Under the pieces are notes generated by a model. That model was given only the letters and a program-made list of their open reading frames with translations, did not search any database and had not been told where the DNA came from. 64,000 nt of DNA. Source: Colletotrichum lupini. Lineage: Eukaryota; Ascomycota; Sordariomycetes; Glomerellales; Glomerellaceae. Location of the stretch: assembly GCF_023278565.1 (NCBI RefSeq), contig NC_064673.1, forward strand, positions 310,001 to 374,000. Reading direction: 5' to 3'. Both the position numbers and the translations under genes were made by a program. Of this stretch, positions 20,310 to 32,900 are shown one piece after another (the first letter of the stretch is position 1; every line of letters starts with the position of its first letter).

Positions 20310-20867
20310 GAGAAGCGGGACGGACAAGAGGTGATTGGATGAGTTGCTCTGCGATTGCGATACAGACAGAGACATGCTTGCCTGTATCACGACAATCACT
20401 GGACCAAAAGCAAAAGCTCAGCCCCCGATAGGGGGCCTACGAAAGATCCAAGGAGGCCCATACCGACCTCTGCCGTCATGTGAATGAAGCTTGGATTTTT
20501 ACAAGAAACGGGACTCGAACCCGTGACCCATGGGAGCGGGGCAATTCAGAGCGAGCTGACATTCCCCGCCACGCCATGGGCCTTGGTGACAGTATCAAAC
20601 AAATTTCTTCCCTATAGAGGTATGGAGCGTGGGTGAAGGTGGAATACACCAGAGGCGAAGAGAATCTAATGGATATTCATGAAAGGGAAACACCAGCACT
20701 GTACCCAGATGTATTGATACACGGCAACCCCAATATCAGCCTTTGTGATGAACAGTGGACTCGTATTCCTCGCAAACTCCTCGCTATGCCAATATTGCTG
20801 AAACATAGAACACGAGAGTAAGGGTATCGAACTTATAAAATACAAATCTACCTTGTTCCGGGCTCTT
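20310..20867. other. Convergent intergenic region with a tRNA-like T-arm and hairpin
   Basis: It lies between the GH92 and OSTA-family stop codons. It contains the reverse-strand T-arm-like sequence and hairpin listed separately; otherwise I see nothing. Confidence 0.5.
20501..20585 (-). other. tRNA-like T-arm next to an imperfect hairpin
   Basis: On the reverse strand, 20525-20506 reads as a perfect tRNA T-arm: ACGGG, loop TTCGAGT, CCCGT. Just 5' of it an imperfect inverted repeat (20580-20564 with 20541-20527) forms CCCATGG/CCATGGG and GCGGGG/CCCCGC stems around a 22-nt loop. I could not fold a complete cloverleaf: the expected 5' acceptor strand for TTCTTGT is missing and no anticodon arm with U33 pairs properly. 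It may be a degenerate tRNA, a tRNA-derived repeat end, or chance. Confidence 0.35.
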
Positions 20868-22896
20868 TCAGCGGGACTCGCCACCGCCCCAAACATTCTT
20901 GTTGATTTCCTCGTCGTCCCCGACACCAAAGTTCTTATTGAAATCGTCTTCTTGCTCGCTCTCTGCCCACGGCGATGCTGTTGCCTCTTGTAAAAGGGGA
21001 GACGCTTCCGGCTCGCTGTACGACTTGGAAGCACTCGCTTCCGGTTCAGCCTGTTCCTCGGCTGCAGTCGGCCGAGTTGATGGGCTTTGAGGCTTGGATG
21101 ACGGCCCAGAGGCGGTACGATCGGGGGATGTCTCAGCTGCAGCGACTTGCTTCTGTTTTTGCTTCTTTTTCTTCTTGATCGTAACTACGGCTGGCTCGCT
21201 AGGCCGAGGAGACACACGTAGACGCTCAACTGTCGACCGTGGCTCGGACGCAAATCCTAAACTTCCCTGAGAGGACATGTAGCGTTGGCTTAGGGGGACA
21301 TTTGCAGTGATGACGGGGTACTGTACTTTGTTAGCAACACTGATCGTCGTCATGACATTCTTTCGGCACTCACATTCCAATCACCAAACTCTAACTCGCG
21401 CGCCTTGCCGTAGAGACGCTCATCGTCGTTGTCAATCTCGGGCTCGCCGGTGAGACCTTCATTGAAGGTGCCGTTGGCAGAGTTGTACTCTTCACTCGGA
21501 CCACCCGCAGTTCCTTGGAGCAAGGGGTCGCGTTCGTTCAAGTTGCGATTCGTCTGGCGATCGACCTGACCGGGTGTTGGGATCCAGTACTTTGCCTTGC
21601 CACCTCTTGTGTACCGCATGCCCTCGTCGAGTCTTCCCAACCTGGCGCGAGACTCTTCATGCGCCATGATCTTGTCGCCCGAGTCGAAAAACCGGTAGCC
21701 ATACTTGTCGCCCTTGAATGTTTCCTTTGAGTCCTCAATGAGGTCTTTGACACCAAACGCATCGCGGAACGCAAACTTGACGGGCATCCGTGCCGAGGAA
21801 ACCCTATTATCCGCGAAATCGTGCCACGAAAAGGCATACCAGTGGGCAATAGCGAACGCCGGCATCTCGATACAAATCAGGGCGTCCTGGATGGCAGCGG
21901 CCAAGTTATCGGGGCTGTACCCCTCGACATTGTCTGGGATGGCTCCGAGCCAGACGAGGATTGACAGGAAGAACCCTTGCCAGTACGAGGCAAAGATGAT
22001 GAGCTTGACGCACAAGAACTTGGGCACCGGACGGAAGGGCAGCAGATCATCATGCATGCAGACCCAGAACAGGCCGAGTGAGTACAGACTGATGGTGACG
22101 CTGAGGTTGTAGATGATGCCGCTCCAAAGGTAGCCCGACTCCACGCCAATGTAGCCCTCCTGGTAGGTATCTGTCGCCTTCATGATGACGGTGGCTAAAG
22201 CCAGGATGGGTTTCAACCACGCGTACTGCAGAATGCCGCGCTTGATGGCGAGGAACGTGTGAGGATCGGAAATGTCGACGCGGGGCAGCACATGATGCAT
22301 AGGCCACAGGTGGGAGACTGGCTCGCGGCCGTGGGTCATGATGATCAGAGCGCGTTCTCCGCTGAGATAGTTGATAAGGAGCTGGAAGAAGGTGTAGATG
22401 GTGAAAGCCTGGCTCTGTTAGCACTTGTGGGACATAAAGTGCTACCAAGCTATATTCACCTCGTAAATGTCTCGGACAGGGTCGAGGAAAGACGAAGCCT
22501 TGATAGAAACCATGCTTGTCCAAGACGATATCGAGTATATGGGGACCCTTTGTTCGTTAGACTCTGGTGCTTATCGTGTTCTCAAGGGACAGCCAACGTA
22601 CATGAGCAAGATTCGAACGACATATCGCTGGAGGAGTGGTTTTCGATAGTTTTTCCTGCTAGGCGTCAGCTTTCGTTGGAGGGGGAGCGCGGGCGGGATA
22701 GGTAGCATACGACTGGAGGAAGATGGATCTGCGAGTTGCTCATTAGCCTCAGTTGCGCCAGTTAGGGTAGCACGACAAGGACTTACATGGCTGACAGGAA
22801 GGTGGCTATCAGGGCGGCGACACCTGCAACGATGATGGTGGCCGTGGTCAGCTTCTCGCCTGTGCCGCCCGCCATGTTGACCTCGAGGCGGGACAT
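20868..22896 (-). CDS. OSTA/TMEM184 (DUF300) family seven-transmembrane protein
   Basis: Reverse-strand exons 22896-22787, 22728-22711, 22655-22602, 22547-22460, 22408-21374 and 21320-20868 give 585 residues. Exon 2 is only 18 nt. After joining, the family hallmark SKNYRKPLLQRYVVRILLMVPIYS appears across three junctions, which supports the model. About seven hydrophobic segments follow, with EAFTIYTFFQLLINYL and GREPVSHLWP typical of organic solute transporter α/TMEM184 proteins. The C-terminal ~230 residues are hydrophilic and cytosolic, with acidic, Ser-rich and poly-Lys/Gln parts. The fungal role is not settled; relatives are linked to steroid or solute transport and vacuolar membranes. 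It is convergent with GH92 and divergent from CSF1. Confidence 0.88.
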
Positions 22897-23908
22897 GGTG
22901 AAGGGTGGTGTTTGTTGTGTTTGAGGAATGTCGTCTACCTCATGGCTGTCGGAGGACGGAGTTCAGGAGAGACAGAGGGCGGAACAGCAAGCTTCAAGCT
23001 CGGGTATGGACGTGACAAGGCGGGGAAGCGAAGAAGATGTTTGTCAAAGAGACCTGGAAAGAGAAAGAGAGAGAATATGACGACGGCCGTGCTGCGAGGT
23101 TTAGGTTGTCATGAGCAGCTCGTGACAGGTGCGTAATTCGGTACGTATGCGCGGCTCAAGGCCCAAGGTGGAAAGGTCAAGCTGCCGACGCCGTACTTTA
23201 GCCTGGGGGTACGTCCCTACCTAGGTACTTAGCATACAACACAGGTACGTACGCGGGAGGTGACAGCTGCGCATCATTCGCGTGTGGCCAATGACTTTGC
23301 ATTAATTGTTAGGGAGGTCCATACCGGCAGCTCCCCTGAAGCTTTGGTTTCACAGCGTGCTTGAGCGTGTGGGGTAGCAGTGAGCACCACCTCACAGTGA
23401 CCTTCCACTGACCCGCCCATGTGTCCACCGCCCATACCGGGATTGACCTCCGCTGCTGGGCTGCTGGGGGGGTGCGGAAGCTACGACCACAGCTCCGTCA
23501 GTGGGCCACCTCCTGGGGCACGCGGGTTGTCATTAGCGCGAGACACCCGGGCCCCGTCGTTGGGAACGCTCGGCGCGACTTGGAAATGCGACTGGGCTGC
23601 TAGAAAGTTACTGGCCTGTGATCCCACACCAATTCAACCTCAACCGCATCGCACACATTGCGCATGCTTTAATGTTGCGCTGTCTCACCGATTCCTCACC
23701 CATCCGACTATCCGATCCTACTCTGTACAAACGATACTCCCGATACCCCTAACAGCATCTACCGCGTCCTACGAGTATACCGTCACCCTACGAACCTACC
23801 ATCACAACACCAAGCGAGCGACGACGAAACCGCGACATGGCAGTGGGTGGACGAGGACAGCTCCGACGTTGATGCTAGCTGAGGCATTGTTGATTCGTCG
23901 CCGTCAGG
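22897..23908. other. Divergent promoter region OSTA-family gene / CSF1
   Basis: Both start codons point away from this 1-kb stretch. It contains a CCAAT word (about 23287, GGCCAATGA) and a CCTAGGTAC word (about 23220). An open frame on the forward strand (23419-24171) overlaps the start of CSF1 in another frame and is not considered coding. Confidence 0.55.
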
Positions 23909-26900
23909 ATGCCGCAAGAAGGGGAGCCGAACCCCACGCCGACCGAGACTCCGGCCTTTCGATGGGAGTTTCTCGTATACTTGATCATATGCGGTGCTCT
24001 CGCCGTCTTCTTCCTCCTCTACTTCAACAGAGCCTTTGGATCGCTCCTTTCGTGGGGCATACGAACCTACACATGGCATCGCTACCGACTCTACATAGAC
24101 ATACAGGCCCTCCAGGTCTCGCTTCTTGGTGGACGTATATTCTTCACCGGTCTACGATATCACGGCAATAACGAGACGTTCCTGATTCAGCATGGCTACG
24201 TTACATGGCGATACTGGCTACGGCGAGTGCGCGAGGTGGACATAAAAGCTTCAGCACAACAGCAAGCTGAGCAGGCTTCTGCCGGGACAAACGGACGACA
24301 CTCGAATCTGCCCTGCCGAGTTACAATGTCCCTGGTTGGCCTGGAATGGTTCATCTACAACCGGAGCCCTGCCTATGACAGCGTTCTGGCTGGCCTCAAG
24401 GAGCCCACAGCGACTGCCGAGAACGTGTCGACCGCTTTCGAGTCCAAAGACGAAAACGCTTCGCTGAGAAACCGAGGACAGAGGACGACCGAGAAGCCGG
24501 AGCCGTCGCCAGATTCCGCAGAACACGAAAAGGAGACATCTGGCGCGGCTCTGCTGTCGAGAATTGGCAACACCTTTGGACGCCGTGGATCTTCGGCTAG
24601 TCAGACTAGTACCCCCTCCGATGGCCCGGCTGGCAGCAACGATGATGTTCAGGCGGACTCGGATTTGCCATTCCTCCTGCAGCTCTTCCCCATCTTTGTG
24701 ACATGCCAAAAGGCAGCTGTAGTCATGGGAAACTACAACACCAAGGCCATATTGATTGTCAAGGCCGATGGGCTCTCTGGTGAAATTGATGCCTCAAAGA
24801 CGTCCACTCCGGACCCGTATAGGCAGAACTTCAAGATCAAGTTCCAGCACCCAATCGTAGAGATGCGGGAGAACGACGACTTCAAGGAAGACCAGGCGAC
24901 GAGGGCCAGCCGCGAAAAACAGGCAGCCCAGGAGCCTAGTCCTACGTACAAGACTTCATTCTTCCGGCGGCAGAGACGCCGCACGCTGGGGACACTGCGC
25001 AACTTGGTGCCGTATTGGCGGAAATCCGTCGAATCCTTCTCTCTGGGCTCGCGCAGTCCGCTCACCACCGCGGTGTCCCAAATACCTGGCTCCAACCAGT
25101 GGCAAGGCTTAGCCCGCTACTTGGACGAAGATGAGCAGGATTCGAGGTTGCGGTGGGCGGGCGTCGAGTATGCTGCCGAGTCCACCGTGGTAGACAGCCC
25201 CGAGGCGACGCTGACCATCTACTGGGATGTCGTAGGCAAGGTAACGGCCGAGGCGGCGAGCAGACGTTCAAAGGAGAATGCTGCAACGTACATCAACGGC
25301 GACGAGGCTCCCGGATGGGGCATGAGTCTTGCCATCAACGGCGGCGTGGTCAACTACGGGCCTTGGGCAGACCGACACCGAGCGGATCTTCAGCGTGTCT
25401 TCGTTCCCAGCTTGTCAAAAGACGCCGTTCCCGCGACGCCTTTGGAAGAGGGCGCCTACCGCGTTCCCACGCAGTTCAAATTGTTTGTCGAACTGCTAGA
25501 TGAGGTGACGCTGCATATCCCTATTCGAGAGGACTCGAAGAATTGGAAGTGGAAGGGCAAAGAGCCGCCCATGAAAGCTCCGCCTCAACCGATGAAGCGC
25601 AAGCAGAGAAACCGTGCCAAGAAGAACACAAAGACAGACGCGGCACCCACCCGTCCCGGAGGCTGGCTCGACTTCATCGTGCCTGGCAATTCCACAATAT
25701 CCTTCACCATGGACATGCTTGCCAGCCAAACGGGGTACCAGATGAAGCTCGACGTCGACCTGCCCAGTACCGAGCTCGCGACCAGCGTGAACCACGAGCT
25801 TCTCTGGCGTTCAGGGCCTCAGCGTATTTCCTGCGATCTTTCCACCCCCCTTAAATGGAATACCCTCAGGACGTGGTACTTCAACATCGTCACAGAACAA
25901 ATGGAACTCTTTATACTGAGAGACCACGTCTTCCTCATCATTGACCTGGTCGACGACTGGGCATGCGGGCCACCGGCCGAGTATCTTGTCTTCACGCCCT
26001 TTAGATATTACCTCAATCTCGAGCTCCGCGACGCAATGCTTTACCTAAACGCCAACGACGGCAATATCATCAACAACCCAACTGATCTGGAGGACAACGC
26101 CTACGTCATAGCCAAAAGCCCTTCCCTCATTGTAAACTCGTGCATCCCCATTGACAAGTTCCGGCCAAGCATGAATACCGTACCCTTTGTTCTGAGTGCC
26201 GAGACGTTTTCGCTGTGGCTACATGTGCCTCCATGGAATACGCAGGGCACGTTTCTCACATCAAAAGAGATCGGTCATGGCGAGAACTTTGAGGTTGACG
26301 GGAAATATCACTACAACACCACGACATCGCCGGCCAATATTGATACCCTAGAAATCAACCTTAGTCTCCAGTCCCCCACGGCAACAATCTACGGATTCAT
26401 CATACGATATGTCTTGGTTCTCAAGGACAACTACCTTGGTGACTACATCCACTTCAAGACGCTCGAAGAGTACCAAGACCTCTTGCAGCTCAAGGAAAGC
26501 AACCCGGATGCAGAGCTCGCAAATCGCCCACCTCCGAAAAAGTCCAACGACTTGGACGTAATTATGAGCGTAAAGATTGACGACCTGCGCCTGCTGTTGC
26601 CTGCCAACCTCTATTCCAGCCAGCGCAATGTTCAGGTCGAGACTGCCGGCCTCTCCTTGGACCTCCGCTTCACAAACTACTACATGGACCTGCAGGTCAA
26701 TCTCAACCCCCTGAACCTGTCTCTCGGAAACGCACAGTCAGGCTCGGAAACACCCATCAGCGCAGTGTCCAGTACCCAGCTATTCATTGACGGCCTCACC
26801 ATCTACGGCCACCGTCTATTCGGGCTTCCCCCGAGCGAGCCAACCTACATGTGCAATTGGGACATTTCCGTCGGTACCGTATCGGGAGAGTGCTCTGCCG

Positions 26901-29900
26901 ACTTCTTGACGGCACTCATGGGCGTGGGCAAAGGATTCGCATTCGAATTCGACGATGACGAGAACGCTCTGATACCGCTCTCTTCCGTCATTGTATACGA
27001 CGTCACTTTCCTGAGGGTGGCTGTTGAGGCGGTCCGCGTCTGGTGCCACGTCGACGAAGCGGCATTCTTGTTCTCGACCGGTACCCTCGACATCAAGTTC
27101 AACGACTGGGCCCGTACGCACTACTCTAGGCGAGCCGACATTCGACTCCCGGATCTTCAGGTCTCATGTGTGAATTCGGAATCGGCAATGAGACACAAAT
27201 GGAAGTCTCAGCACGGCGTCGAAACAGACGCCTTCTTCCAAGCCAGTATTCGCGTGGCCATTATTGGAAGAAAGTTTCATTTCTCTGAAGAGCGCAAGCT
27301 GCAGCAGGAGCTCATCCGTCGCGAGGATCAACGGGCTGGGCGAACTGAATTTCTGCTTCTACCGGGCATCTTGGAGGAAACGCTTCCTGACCAGCTTGAC
27401 CCGCCGGCCCAGGGCTTCCCGCCGGTCCCGCACCCAACGGTCCTGGACGGCGTCGAGGGAGACCAGCGGTCTTTTGATAGTCGTTCGGCCTTTAGTCGAT
27501 CTCGACCTCTCCGTCACAAGAGCTCGTTTCTATCCACGTCCACCGCCTCCAGCACTAGCAGTGTGGTGAGGCCCAGAAGCTCTGTGAGATCGCGAGCAAA
27601 GTCGAGGCAGTCAGACATGTTGCACCCGGACGGCTCTGAAGCAAAAAGGGGTGGGCAGCACCAGCGAGACGTTTCTACGTCGACCGGCCGACACTCGGCA
27701 TTCTACAGCGCCATTGGAGACGTGAGAGATGCAAGCCACCACTCGTCGGTGGCCTTCTCGAGCCAATTCTACACTCCGCCGTTTCCCCTCGAGAGCGTTC
27801 GGCCTGATACGTCAGAGGCTGTCATGCAAAGCATCGAGGAAGACGAAGAAGCGTCCGCCTTTGGGTTCTCTGAATTTGGTCTCGACGACATTGACCCCGA
27901 GTCTCTGACCGAGGATCGTGCTCATAACAGCATCATACTGGAAATTCCGTCAGGCATCACTGCGTTCTTGAACCCCTCAGCTGTCAAGAATGTGTCGCTA
28001 TTACTCGCGGCGCTACAGCCGAGTGATCCAGATGATATCCTGGACGCACTACAAATATCATCAATGACGGAAATCTTTGATCTCCAAAAGAAGAGGAAGG
28101 TTGCCGGCGAAATCACCGATGTACTCGTCAGGGTCCCAAAGGCTAGCATACGCTTCCTGAACTCTTCCACCGTCGACCGCATGAACCCCGGCGGAGAAGA
28201 GCAGGACCAATACGATGTGACCGTGTCAAGACTATCGCTGTGTCTCCGCTCGATCGACGCATGGAAGGACCCGCTGAAGCCCGTTGAGAGCAACAAGAGA
28301 ACCTCCGTGCTGTTGAAGCTCGGATCTGCCGAGGTGTCAGCCTCAGAACGGCTTTCAGGGGCTGAGGAGAACCAAGCAGCCTTTATGGCGCAGATTGAAA
28401 GCGTCATGGTATCACTGGGCTCAAAAGACGTCACGTACATTGACGCAGACATTGGCAGCATCAAGAGCAGCACGGCATCAGAAAAGATCGAGTACCTTGC
28501 TTCACTCATCCACAGGACCGGAGTTGTCGCTGCGGAACTGGGAGAGGTGCTGGGCCAGACAATGTCTCGACACGAAGACCGCATCAAACACTTCGTCTAC
28601 AAGCTCATGACCGAGGGGCATCCCATTGGTGACCCATCCTTCTTGACTCGCCCATCAGCAGTGTTACGATCTGCCGAGGAGCATCTACGCACCTTTGATT
28701 CGTGGAAGATGGCTGCGAGACTGCGTCAAGTCTGGACACACCTGCCTGCGGCCTTCAAAGAAGACCTGCACTTGAGCTGCCTCGCGGCATCAGCCTCGCC
28801 ACCGGCTGATGCTGCGCAGCGCGTTATTGATGCTTTCCAACGATGGCGCAGCTGGGACCTGTCCGACGTGGCCGATTCTTCACTGATCAAGAATGTCTTC
28901 GGAGCGGTAAAGGTGGACGACAAACCCGCATCGCCCGATCTGCCGATCCTGGCCGCCCTGCGCCTCAAGGACGTCCAATTGCTTCTCGACCCAGGGCCAA
29001 AGGAGAATAGAGTCGTCTTCTCTGACTTGACGACGAGGCTGGAGCAGAAAGCAGTGCCAAACACCGATGGAGCAGAAGATGTGTCAAAGAACATGACTGT
29101 TCTGAATGTCTATTGTGGCGAAGCTGCCGTCATTCTCAACTGGGAACTGTGCGAGCTAGCCGAGGATGTTTTGCGACTGTACAACAAATCCAGCCGGGCT
29201 AACAAACCTCCTCAAGAGCCCAAGAGTGAGCCGAAAGTGGACAACACCTCAAAGCCGAAAACCCAAAATGCATTCCACGTTGTGTTGGCGGTCGGGCGAG
29301 GCTCCGTTGAAGTGGACACTATCAACCTCAGCGCCACCTCTCTCGGCCACAACATGAAGGTGTCTTGCCTGGTTGATGCCTATGAAGCGACTGGCTCATC
29401 CATCAACTTCATCCTCAGCTGCGATGCAGTAACGTCCCGCCTCCATCATCGGTCGGAGCTGCTGGGCATGTTCCAGATCAAGGACCCAAGCATCATTGTT
29501 TCCCACGAGCTCTTAGAGACGGACACGACGTCATGCCACACTATCAAATCGACGGCCAGCAGTCGCACCTTGACTTTTGCCGTGAAGCAAGATCCTCTCT
29601 ATCTCGTAGAAGTCGCCGATTATCTGGTCAAGGACGAGTTGACTCAGATACATAAGCTCCAGAAACAGCTGCCAGAATCTCCAGCGCCGCCCCGCAGGAA
29701 CAGCATCAAGATTGCCGAGCGTCTGTCTTCCTTCAGGGTCAACGTCGCAATGTTCCTAGACGAGTACCGCATCAGTGTCCCATTGCTGCAGTCAATGACC
29801 TACAACATCTCTGGCGTTGTAGCGCGCGCAGCTGTGGCTGCCAACTTTGGAAAGGAACTCATTTTTGACTTTGACGTAAAGGAGAACTCTCACGAAGTCC

Positions 29901-32900
29901 GCATGGACGTCAGAGACCGTCAGCGCAGCATATCGCTTCTCCGTATCCCGCCGACCAATGGTCGCATCGTCAGTCACATGGGCCAGGGGGAGCACTCGGT
30001 GTCGGTGTTTGGCTCTGTCGAGCTTATGCAGTTGGACGCCTCTGCGGTCTACAGCCTTTTAACCGCTCTCAACCGACCCCAAATCTCTAGTGCCGTCAAC
30101 GAGCTTCAGGAGGGTACAAAGGCGATTCAGGGCCACATTAGCGAAATCTTTGGCGAAAAGGCCATCACCAAAGAGAAGCCGTCGCCGCCTGAACCCGACT
30201 CGAGTCTCATCTACACCATCCATCTCACCTTGGCCGGGATTGAAGTGTTTGGAAACACGCCCCTCGTGTCTGAAAAGGATCCTACAGCGTGTCTCTCCTT
30301 CAAGCTGGACAGAGTACACCTGGAAGTGGCCAACCGTCACGGGTCTCACGGGCCGATCCTGGCTCAACCAGAACTACACATCAACCTGCGTCAAATTCTC
30401 ATTGATGTGCAGAAGGGCAGGGACAACGCCATGAGGTCCTGTGGCAGCCTCGCTCTCGGCGCTCTCATCTCGATGAATACGCGGTGCACCGAAGACGGCA
30501 CCGAAGAAAGGTCATTCAACTTTAGAAGCGACGGTCTAGAGATCGAGCTGTCCCCGGAAACCGTCTCAACGGTAGTGGCCGCTCTGGGCTACATGGGTGA
30601 CAAGATCAAGGACCTCGATACGTCGCGCGAGCTCGAGTACCTGCGCAAGATCCGACAGACTCGGCCTCGCATTGCCATTAATGATCAGGAAGAGGCAGAG
30701 GAACCAGACATCATTGACTCGTTCTTGTCGTCGATTGTGTACCGCTTCGAGGTGCGCGACACGCAGATTTCATGGCTCGTTGGCGACCCCTCGGATGAGC
30801 TACTACCGTTGGCGGGCAGCAAGGAAGACCTCATTCTGTCCGTTCAGCTTGTCAGCTTCGGGACACGCCAGACCAAATCAGCCAGGCTCTCCATTGAAAA
30901 CTTCCAGCTCCAGATGGTCCCTCCCGGCCAGGACAAGAGTCTCAGATCGCTTCACTCGGCGCTGCTTCCCGAGGTCGTCTTCAACATTGCCTACGTGTCC
31001 AATCCAAACACCCGCAGCTTGGCCTTCCAGGCAGTGGGCAAGTCGCTCGACCTGCGCCTGACCTCGGGCTTCATCATTCCTGCTGCGATCCTCAAAGATT
31101 CCATCAGCCTTTCCATGCAGAACGTGCAGAGGGCGTCTCAAAACTGGACTACCGGGACCGCACCGCCCAAGGTCGAAAAGGTGGACGAGATCAAGGAACC
31201 GGCGCCACCGCAGAGAAGCATACTCGGCACAAAACGGCTAGAGTCTCTGCTGGTGGACGCTGACTTTTCGGGTGCCGTGGTCTATGTATCAGGAAAGAAG
31301 CCAACAGACGGACTCCGTGGGAGCTCCAGGACCGGACGGCCTTCATTGGCAGGCAAGTATGGTCAGTTCAGCACGGATGACACGGGAAGCAGCACTGTTC
31401 TCAGATCACCAGGTCTGGCCTGGAAGTTTGAGTATCGCGACAACGGAAACGAAGACCCTTCTTTGTACGGCGAGATCAAGATTGACGCCTCGAGCAACAT
31501 CTTGTACCCGTCTGTGGTGCCCCTCATCATGGACATGACAACCAGCGTCAAAGAAGTCGTGGGCAAGGACAAGGATACGCCTGCGTCAGCGGCAGCCCAG
31601 ACTCCGGCGGCAGCGGCGAAGCCCAAGGCTGGCAATGAGGATAATATTCTCACTGCTGATCCAAACGCCGTCATTGGACGTCTGAAGCTGAACCTGGGAC
31701 TGCGCATCTGCCGTCAGGAGTTTTCGCTAAGCTGTCAGCCCATTGCACGTGTGGCTGCCACGACTTGCTTTGACGATATCTACTTCACCGTCAACACGGT
31801 GCGCTCACAGGAACAAGGCAACTTCTTTTCCATCTCGGGAGCCTTCTCCAAGCTGCAAGCGTCCGTCCAGCATGTATATTCGAGAGAGTCTACAGGAAGC
31901 TTTGACGTCGACTCGATCGTGCTGTCGCTGATGAACAGCAAGCATGTTAGCGGAACGAGCGGCGTGTCTGCCATTCTCAAGGTCAGCCCGATGACCGTCT
32001 CCATCAACGCCAAGCAGCTTCAAGACTTTTTGCTGTTCCGCGAGATTTGGTACCCGACGGAGCTGCGGAATACCACGACGGCTCCGGTCGCCAAACTCAA
32101 CACGGAAACATCACAACAAGGCCACTTGGTGCAGAGATATCAGCAGGTGGCCGCCACAGCAGCGTTCCCCTGGACGGCGACCATTTCGATTACATCTCTT
32201 GATGTCAGCGTAGACATGGGTCAGGCCATTGGCAAGTCGGTCTTTGCCATCAAGGAGTTCTGGGTCTCGTCAAAGAAGACGTCGGACTGGGAGCAAAACC
32301 TGTGCCTGGGCTTCGAAAAGATTGGCATAGACTGCACAGGCCGGTTGAGCGGCTTCATCGCACTGCAAAAGCTCCAGCTGCGGACATCCATCCAGTGGCC
32401 AGAGCGAGAGGCGGCGCTCAACGAAACGCCCCTGGTACAAGCATCCATTGGATTCAGCCAGTTCAGGGTGAAGGCCGCCTTTGACTACCAGGCGTTCCTC
32501 GTCGCCGACATAACATCTCTCGAGCTCCTCATGTACAATGTTCGACGCAGTCTCGAAGGCACCGGTGATAGGCTCGTCGCCATCTTTGACGGAGACGCTG
32601 TGCAAATCTTTGGCACCACGACGTCGGCAGCACAGGCCGCATCGCTCTACCAAGCGTTCCAAAAACTCATACAGGAGAGGCGCGCCAACTTTGAAATGTC
32701 GTTGCAAGAGATTGAGAAATTCATGAGGAGGAGATCCTACCAAAGCGCCGCCTTGTCTCCCCATCTCACAAGCGCGCCAAAGCTTCCAGCCGAAGACACG
32801 CTGTCGAAAGCGCCCATCTCGCTGGATACAGATGTTGTTGTTACACTTAAGGCACTGAACTTGGGCGTGTTCCCGAGCACATTTTCAGATCATCAAGTGT

